From assembly GCA_035528905.1 (NCBI GenBank), contig DATKXU010000019.1, positions 1 through 8,437 of the forward strand: a stretch of 8,437 nucleotides of DNA. The letters are read 5' to 3'. The DNA comes from DATKXU01 sp035528905. Lineage in GTDB: Bacteria; Armatimonadota; UBA5829; DTJY01. A model generated the notes under the pieces. It did no database searches, had not been told where the DNA came from, and saw only the letters and a list, made by a program, of their open reading frames with translations. How positions within the stretch are numbered: the first letter of the stretch is position 1; every line of letters starts with the position of its first letter. Made by a program: the position numbers and the translations under genes. Positions 5,103-8,437 of the stretch are shown piece by piece.

Positions 5103-5132
5103 ACCTTACGTCATTGCTTGCTATCATGTCAA
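5103..5132 (-). promoter_or_regulatory. Promoter of the helicase gene with GATAGCAAGCAA motif
   Basis: -35 TTGACA (5132-5127), a perfect consensus, followed by a weak -10 TAAGGT (5108-5103) at 18 nt. The spacer holds GATAGCAAGCAA (5125-5114), identical to that at 2385-2374. The -35 box overlaps the TGA stop of the winged-helix gene (5131-5129). The weak -10 with a perfect -35 suggests activation or tight control. From the -35 box to the ATG is 63 nt. Confidence 0.6.
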
Positions 5133-5431
5133 GGTAGAACGCGCCTATTGGGAATGACCCGGTATTCGTATGCTCCGAGGGTTGGATTGTACATGCGCCT
5201 GCGCTCTACGGTGTGCGCTCCGAACCGCTCCTTGCGTAGGTCTCGCAGCCGCGCACTAACTGACGCCTCGGTGCCTCCCGTGGCATTGGCAAGCTCGGAC
5301 AGCGTGACCCACTCGCCGCTCTGTACGAAACTCCAAACCCGCAACATCAACTTGGTCAGCCGCACGGCGTCCTTGTCTGGGTCGTATGTCTCGCCGTCGA
5401 AATACAACCGCGCTTGTGGGAAGGTTGGCAA
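5129..5431 (-). CDS. Winged helix-turn-helix DNA-binding protein
   Basis: 100 aa. Helices at about 22-37 (RLTKLMLRVWSFVQ) and a helix-turn-helix at about 43-67 (TLSELANATGGTEASVSARLRDLRK), followed by a wing with strands around HTVERRR (73-79) and GAYEYRVI (86-93). This is a typical small winged-helix domain in which the second helix (EASVSARLRDLRK) reads DNA. The pattern is common in phage early genes. It could be a transcription regulator or an origin/helicase partner. The start is TTG at 5431-5429 with AGGAGG 7-8 nt upstream; no in-frame ATG fits. It sits directly upstream of the helicase gene and is the last gene of the RecT unit. Confidence 0.8.
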   Translation of the reverse strand: MPTFPQARLYFDGETYDPDKDAVRLTKLMLRVWSFVQSGEWVTLSELANATGGTEASVSARLRDLRKERFGAHTVERRRMYNPTLGAYEYRVIPNRRVLP

Positions 5432-5443
5432 GAGGACTCCTCC

Positions 5444-5530
5444 TCATCTCAAGGTAGAATACAAAGCCACGAAGACGATGAATGCCCCCGCGAGGAGCGG
5501 GAGCATCCACTTGTAGTGCCGCTTAATCAC
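5444..5530 (-). CDS. Tiny membrane peptide, 28 aa
   Basis: GTG start at 5530-5528 overlaps the TGA of the preceding gene as GTGA, with AGAAGG a few bases upstream. The stop TGA is at 5446-5444, just before the Shine-Dalgarno site of the winged-helix gene. The peptide has a basic start (KRHYK), then a single hydrophobic span, MLPLLAGAFIVFVALY (residues 9-24), and ends STLR. It fills the only gap between two tightly coupled genes, which supports it as real. Function unknown; tiny phage membrane peptides include lysis, inhibition and superinfection factors. It is short enough to be chance, so confidence is moderate. Confidence 0.55.
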   Translation of the reverse strand: MIKRHYKWMLPLLAGAFIVFVALYSTLR

Positions 5531-5898
5531 AGTGCCTTCTTTTCGCGTTGCAGTCTATGCCACTTCTGGCAACAAGCGGCTTTGCAGAATACCTTGCTGG
5601 CCTTGACCACCCGACCGTTCTTTACGCGATGCCAGCGAGCACCACACTGCTTGCACACTCGACCGAGGGTATTGGTTGCGTACTTACGTTTGGGCTTCAG
5701 AGTGCTTCTTCCCAGTGTCCAGTGTGTCTGCTCCTTCCATTTGGCAGGGTCTAGGACATCACGGATTGCGCCCAGTGGCTGCGGATTCCCCTTAACCAAT
5801 CTCTCATCCGTCCGGTTCAAGTACTGCACTGCTTTCAGTGCTACGGCTCCTGCCGCAAAAGACAGAACGCACCAGAAAACTACTTCTATTGTCAGCAT
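5527..5898 (-). CDS. Membrane-anchored zinc-finger protein, unknown function
   Basis: 123 aa. Residues 4-26 (IEVVFWCVLSFAAGAVALKAVQY) form an N-terminal membrane span. A basic linker (about 55-75) leads to a C-terminal Cys/His region with CKQC (82-85), H90, and CKAACC-x-x-x-H (105-114), a likely zinc finger. The predicted topology is an anchor with a cytoplasmic nucleic-acid- or protein-binding tail. No family recognised. Start at 5898 with AAGGA 5-7 nt upstream. About 100 nt with a hairpin separate it from the RHH gene upstream. Translation probably continues into the tiny membrane peptide through the GTGA overlap. Confidence 0.75.
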   Translation of the reverse strand: MLTIEVVFWCVLSFAAGAVALKAVQYLNRTDERLVKGNPQPLGAIRDVLDPAKWKEQTHWTLGRSTLKPKRKYATNTLGRVCKQCGARWHRVKNGRVVKASKVFCKAACCQKWHRLQREKKAL

Positions 5899-5926
5899 TG
5901 TCCTTCCTTTCCTTCCAGGGAAGTGA

Positions 5927-5948
5927 GGCGGTAGCCGGAGCCACCGCC
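5927..5948 (-). other. GC-rich hairpin between the RHH and membrane/zinc-finger genes
   Basis: GGCGGT (5927-5932) pairs with ACCGCC (5943-5948), and the loop also has inner GC pairs. No T-tract follows on the minus strand, so it is not a standard terminator. It could act as an mRNA processing or stability element between the two halves of the unit. No promoter of the local type was seen in 5899-5997. Confidence 0.4.
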
Positions 5949-5997
5949 CCCATTCGCCACCCGCCGCCCGTAGACTTGCAAAAGTGGCTGTCGCCGC

Positions 5998-6174
5998 CTA
6001 CCTCAACTCAAGCTCATCCAGCTCATTCGTGATTGCTTCCATAATGAAACTATTCTCAGACGCTTTCGGGTCTTTCAGTCGCAGCTTGGCGACGGCTCTC
6101 TTGAGCCGTTTCGCCAGCCGTTCCGGGACACGCAGAGACTTCTGCACATGTGGAACTGGGTCAGTCCTCGCCAT
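5998..6174 (-). CDS. Ribbon-helix-helix (Arc/CopG-type) DNA-binding protein
   Basis: 58 aa from the chosen start. A basic N-terminus is followed by a strand (VQKSLRV, 10-16) and helix 1 (PERLAKRLKRAVAKLR), then a turn with a Ser-Glu-Asn-Ser N-cap (39-42) and helix 2 (FIMEAITNELDELE). This is the layout of a ribbon-helix-helix dimer that reads palindromic operators through its strand. The start at 6174 is preferred over the ATG at 6183 because AAAGGA lies about 8 nt before it. The gene overlaps the end of the Gp157-like gene by 14 nt. It is a candidate repressor for the palindromic promoter motifs of this window (inference). Confidence 0.65.
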   Translation of the reverse strand: MARTDPVPHVQKSLRVPERLAKRLKRAVAKLRLKDPKASENSFIMEAITNELDELELR

Positions 6175-6853
6175 TATTGTCATCCTTTGGTATTGGGGTT
6201 TTGAACTCGCCGCGCTTCTTGGCTTCTGCGCGTTTGATCTTGTCCGAAGCCGCCTGCAAACTGCGCGGGTGGACGATGCGGATGCTGCTTGTAGGCTTCA
6301 TGCGCCTGCACAGTCCGACTTGCTGCTTGTCGTCGAGGTACTTCCCTATCAACTCCATGTTGGGGACGTAGACCGACTTCACCAGAAACATCGACAGCGG
6401 GATCTGGGACTCCTCGACCTGTTCGACCGTGTAGCCTCGCAATGTCGTTTCGTGGTCCAGGGCCGGATCGCTTGGATCAATAGAGCCCTCTGTAGACCTG
6501 GCCTTGACGTAGGACACTGACGTACCATCTTCCCGCTTCACTGGGGACGTTAACGCGCCGCCGTTCTCGTCAGCCCGAAACATGCGAGGCGCACCAGCCC
6601 GCAGCATGTCGGCAATCTGCACCCGCTCGTTTATCTGTAGCTGCATGGACTTGATCCACAGGCGAGCATTGAAGGCGAAGTTTTGCAAGTCAGTGATGCG
6701 GTCCACCAGTTCCAGTGCACCCTCGGCAAGTGCCGTCGCGTTTTGCAGGCGGACCTCTAGCTCCGGTGTCAGTTCGCCGCCGTTCTCGATCAGTTCCTCG
6801 ATGACGCCCTCTATTTCAGGCGTGAGGACCGGGATGGTTTCAGTCGCTCGCAT
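6161..6853 (-). CDS. Siphovirus Gp157-like protein (putative)
   Basis: 230 aa. An acidic helical N-terminus (LTPEIEGVIEELIENGG) is followed by a long helical region (about 28-88) with repeated hydrophobic/charged heptads. The C-terminal half has IPLSMFLVKSVYVPNMELIGKYL, then a basic segment ending SSIRIV. This order (acidic helix, long coiled coil, short C-terminal beta domain with K-x-x-L and I-x-I) is that of the Gp157 family, which often lies beside phage annealing proteins. The protein is longer than typical Gp157 (about 160 aa), so assignment is moderate. The last 20 residues are charged (KKRGEF..DDNNGED). Start at 6853 with GGAGG 9 nt upstream, overlapping the RecT-like gene by 14 nt, so the two are co-translated. 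Confidence 0.65.
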   Translation of the reverse strand: MRATETIPVLTPEIEGVIEELIENGGELTPELEVRLQNATALAEGALELVDRITDLQNFAFNARLWIKSMQLQINERVQIADMLRAGAPRMFRADENGGALTSPVKREDGTSVSYVKARSTEGSIDPSDPALDHETTLRGYTVEQVEESQIPLSMFLVKSVYVPNMELIGKYLDDKQQVGLCRRMKPTSSIRIVHPRSLQAASDKIKRAEAKKRGEFKTPIPKDDNNGED

Positions 6854-7862
6854 GTTGCATGGCCTCCGGGAAAACTTGTTGCATGGCCTCCGTGAAAACT
6901 CCCGATGGCATTGGTGGATGCTTTATCCCCGCCTCGGTCAGTTCCTTTTCCGCTCCAAACATCTGGCCGCTCCAGGCTGCAAGAGTGCGGTTCTTCGGCT
7001 GGTGCAGCGCCTGGATGGTCTTGTCCCGAAACGCCGCGTCTTTGAGTGTGAGCAGCGCCGCCGACATCCACTCCTGCCATTCCATCGGTGGCAGCCACAA
7101 CTCAGCCGCCCGCCTCTCGTCGTTGATATTCTTGGCGGCTCGCTTGTTGCCAGCATCGCGGGCAGTCTGCTCGGCTTGCGGGCTTCCCCACGGACTTGCC
7201 GCCTTTACAATTTCCCGCGTGTTGACTCGGACGGTTTCAGCGGGTTTTTCTTTCTCTTTTTGGGGCTCAGGGGTAGGGGCTGGCGCAACACCTTGGGACT
7301 CTTCGACGATCATTGAATCGTCTAGCACCAAATTTCCGTCCTCCGTCACCCTTGTTGGTACATTCAGTTCGTCGTGCGTATAGACACCTTCAAGAGCGTC
7401 GGCACACACGATACGCAGCACGCCAGCCACAGCACGCCAACGCAACATGACATCGGGCTGCTTCTTGTAGTTTTCTTTAGTGGCATAGCCTGCCCGCTTG
7501 GCGTCCTCAAAGGTGAACGTGACCGAAGTAGGCTCACAGTCCTTATCCATGCCCTTGCGCCGCGCCGTTGCCGTTGCCGAGTTGTCATCTCCCTTCACAT
7601 GCCAATAGCTCAACCTGGGAAGGCAAAGCGCCAGCATCAAGCGGGACTCCATCGACACCTTGCCCTTGACCGGATACATGCCACGCAGCGCAGTGACGCG
7701 ACCGATGCCAAGCTCATCGGCCAACATCATCGCCACCGTTGCCGTGGGGCCGTTCCAGTGCGAGGGGATCATGTCGCCGGCCTGGCTCAAAATTTCGCAT
7801 TGCTGGCGGAGGGTTTCCATGTAGTGGGGTTCAGATTGAATCTGGACCAAGCTCTTCATCAT
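6840..7862 (-). CDS. RecT-like phage single-strand annealing protein
   Basis: 340 aa. The N-terminal domain (about 1-168) has the pattern of a phage RecT-like family: ADELGIGRVTALRGMYPVKGK (48-68), SRLMLAL (73-79), a TATARRKG strand (97-104), TFTFEDAKRAG (115-125), a Lys-rich segment, then MLRWRAVAGVLR (139-150) and ALEGVYTHDEL (156-166). Such proteins anneal complementary ssDNA during phage recombination. A Pro/Glu/Lys linker (190-212) joins a helical C-terminal domain with Trp-rich WLPPMEWQEWM (256-266). The tail ends in a duplicated octad (VFTEAMQQ, VFPEAMQH). Start at 7862 (MMKSL) with AAGGAG 8 nt upstream. The frame is open to 7916, but those codons span the promoter and ribosome-binding site. 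Neighbouring Gp157-like and helicase genes support a recombination role. Confidence 0.75.
   Translation of the reverse strand: MMKSLVQIQSEPHYMETLRQQCEILSQAGDMIPSHWNGPTATVAMMLADELGIGRVTALRGMYPVKGKVSMESRLMLALCLPRLSYWHVKGDDNSATATARRKGMDKDCEPTSVTFTFEDAKRAGYATKENYKKQPDVMLRWRAVAGVLRIVCADALEGVYTHDELNVPTRVTEDGNLVLDDSMIVEESQGVAPAPTPEPQKEKEKPAETVRVNTREIVKAASPWGSPQAEQTARDAGNKRAAKNINDERRAAELWLPPMEWQEWMSAALLTLKDAAFRDKTIQALHQPKNRTLAAWSGQMFGAEKELTEAGIKHPPMPSGVFTEAMQQVFPEAMQHASD
6854..6900. repeat. Two tandem 24-bp units inside the RecT-like gene
   Basis: Copies begin at 6854 and 6878, period 24 bp. They match at 22 of 23 positions compared. The period is a multiple of three, so the reading frame is kept and the protein carries two near-identical octads at its C-terminus. 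The high identity suggests recent duplication. Confidence 0.85.
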
Positions 7863-7891
7863 CTCGGGGACTCCTTCCTTTGTGTCCTCGG

Positions 7892-7921
7892 ACGCTACCC
7901 GATAGCATGCTACCAAGTCAA
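7892..7921 (-). promoter_or_regulatory. Promoter of the RecT unit with TAGCATGCTA palindrome
   Basis: -35 TTGACT (7921-7916), then TAGCATGCTA (7903-7912) in the spacer and a weak -10 TAGCGT (7897-7892) at 18 nt. The extended palindrome GGTAGCATGCTATC is identical to that in the promoter at 419-447. From the -35 box to the ATG at 7862 is 59 nt. The T-tract of the preceding terminator lies six bases upstream of the -35 box and may act as an UP-like element. Confidence 0.65.
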
Positions 7922-7927
7922 GGGCAC

Positions 7928-8007
7928 AAAAAAACCCCCGCAGAAACCCGGTGGTGCTGAGACGCCACTCCGGAAGGAAGAAGGAGTCTCACCGGGTTCC
8001 TGGGGGG
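7928..8007 (-). terminator. Strong intrinsic terminator
   Basis: On the transcribed strand a long stem forms from GGGGG/CCCCC (8003-8007 with 7935-7939), CTG/CAG, an 8-bp AACCCGGT/ACCGGGTT pairing (7991-7998 with 7945-7952) and GAGAC/GTCTC. It is followed directly by seven T (7934-7928). It ends the unit containing the membrane protein at 8028 and insulates the RecT unit. The T-tract is on one side only, so it works for minus-strand transcription. Confidence 0.88.
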
Positions 8008-8015
8008 CGCCCCTG
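7999..8015. repeat. 17-bp GC-rich segment, inverted copy of 639-655
   Basis: CCTGGGGGGCGCCCCTG on the plus strand is the exact reverse complement of 639-655. It contains the palindrome GGGGCGCCCC. Both copies lie just past the last gene of a transcription unit. The sequence is low in complexity, so independent origin is possible. Confidence 0.6.
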
Positions 8016-8027
8016 ACGGGGGGAGCT

Positions 8028-8363
8028 TTATGCGCCCTTGACGATCTTGCGGTACTTCTGCGAGCGGTGGATCTGCTGCGAGACCCAGCCGTCCACGAAT
8101 CCCCAGACAAGCGACGCGCCTGCTTGGGTGATTGGGTTCGCCCACAACCAGGCAATACCGCCGAAGATGGCCGCGCCCTCGATAGCACCGGGTACAGTTG
8201 GCTCGACAGGTGGCAGCCCCAGCAAGATGATGTAGCTCTGCACCGAAGCAAAGGCTGTAACGATCCAGCGGGTATACCGTCGAACCTTCGGGATCTGATA
8301 AACCATCGTACCGATTGCCGGCAACATGGCCTTTAGGCCAAAAAGAATTACGCTCAGTTCCAT
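8028..8363 (-). CDS. Small multi-span membrane protein, possibly holin-like
   Basis: 111 aa. Hydrophobic segments at about 3-23, 33-52 (WIVTAFASVQSYIILLGLPP) and 60-76 (AIEGAAIFGGIAWLW), with a weaker one near 79-92. The C-terminus is basic (HRSQKYRKIVKGA). Two or three membrane spans, about 100 residues and a charged tail fit the general holin plan, but no family is recognised, so lysis is only a guess from layout and from its place at the end of a unit. Start at 8363 with GGAGAAG just upstream. The ATG overlaps the stop of the preceding gene as TAATG. A terminator follows 20 nt after its stop. Confidence 0.75.
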   Translation of the reverse strand: MELSVILFGLKAMLPAIGTMVYQIPKVRRYTRWIVTAFASVQSYIILLGLPPVEPTVPGAIEGAAIFGGIAWLWANPITQAGASLVWGFVDGWVSQQIHRSQKYRKIVKGA

Positions 8364-8437
8364 TACTTCTCCAATTTCGTTTCGATACGTTCAAGACGGC
8401 GAAGCACTTCCCGCTCGTATGCCTCCGTCGCTACCAG
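8363..8437 (-). CDS. C-terminal end of a small charged-helix protein (partial)
   Basis: The last 24 codons of a gene that enters from the right edge, reading VATEAYEREVLRRLERIETK then LEK and TAA (8365-8363). The sequence is strongly helical with Leu/Ile heptad spacing and alternating charge, as in a short coiled coil. The stop overlaps the start of the membrane-protein gene (TAATG), so the two are coupled. Small coiled-coil proteins often sit before holin genes in phages. The product cannot be identified from this fragment. Confidence 0.7.
   Translation of the reverse strand: MVATEAYEREVLRRLERIETKLEK

Noticed and set aside
5984..6520. Plus-strand frame of 178 codons
   Set aside because: Antisense to the RHH and Gp157-like genes, which have proper start sites and overlaps. 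The composition looks like a shadow frame.
7863..7916. Start of the RecT-like gene at 7916
   Set aside because: Those codons cover the palindrome and the -10 region and have no ribosome-binding site. ATG at 7862 has AAGGAG at ideal spacing.
639..8015. The 17-bp inverted repeat as attachment sites or ends of a mobile element
   Set aside because: The sequence is low-complexity G/C. There is no transposase or integrase between the copies, and both copies sit in hairpin regions at unit ends.
7374..8336. Plus-strand frame of 320 codons
   Set aside because: It runs through the minus-strand terminator and promoter and antisense to two minus-strand genes. Its length is explained by GC-rich codon bias.
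1..8437. tRNA, rRNA or riboswitch
   Set aside because: No cloverleaf, CCA-ended acceptor stem, rRNA core or known riboswitch motif was noticed by eye on either strand. A covariance-model scan would be needed to exclude them fully.

Overview
The window looks like part of the early or accessory region of a tailed-phage (or prophage) genome. Essentially all coding capacity is on the minus strand: 16 confident or plausible complete genes, plus the edges of two more. They are packed with 1-14 nt overlaps or very short gaps. Recognisable products fit a phage recombination/replication neighbourhood: a RecT-like annealing protein, a Gp157-like protein, a short UvrD/Rep-type helicase, a winged-helix protein, a ribbon-helix-helix protein, a DUF2786 protein, a small 'plasmid-related' protein and an ArdC-N-like protein. 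Many other products are small unknowns rich in zinc-ribbon cysteines. Sigma70-type promoters, strong Shine-Dalgarno sites and moderately high GC point to a Gram-negative host, probably a proteobacterium. That host guess is inference.

Layout, in the direction of transcription (right to left): the tail of a small charged-helix gene (8363-8437) and a small membrane protein (8028-8363, possibly lysis-related) end at a strong intrinsic terminator (7928-8007). Six nucleotides later a new promoter starts the first early unit: RecT-like (6840-7862), Gp157-like (6161-6853), RHH (5998-6174), a membrane-anchored zinc-finger protein (5527-5898), a 28-codon membrane peptide that is easily missed (5444-5530) and a winged-helix protein (5129-5431, TTG start). 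The helicase (3654-5069) has its own promoter. A third unit holds the plasmid-related protein (3331-3609), a triple zinc-ribbon protein (2967-3329), a 72-aa alpha/beta protein (2746-2964) and a 110-aa unknown (2411-2743). A cysteine-rich protein (2021-2314) stands alone. The next unit is DUF2786 (1207-1899), a zinc-ribbon protein (935-1210) and a membrane/zinc protein (672-941). After about 300 bases of unusual non-coding sequence comes the ArdC-N-like gene (9-371).

The most striking feature is regulatory. Six gene starts are preceded by a related promoter cassette with a TTGAA or TTGAC -35 box and a -10 box 17-18 nt downstream. In five of them the spacer carries a palindrome-like motif, GATAGCATGCTACC or the variant GATAGCAAGCAA. 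In several cases the cassette overlaps the stop codon of the preceding gene. The cassettes fall into two classes by -10 quality and leader length, and five of the six leaders contain a GGGAG...CCCC element at or near the ribosome-binding site. This looks like a phage-wide regulon controlled by one DNA-binding protein. The RHH and winged-helix products are the candidate regulators inside the window.
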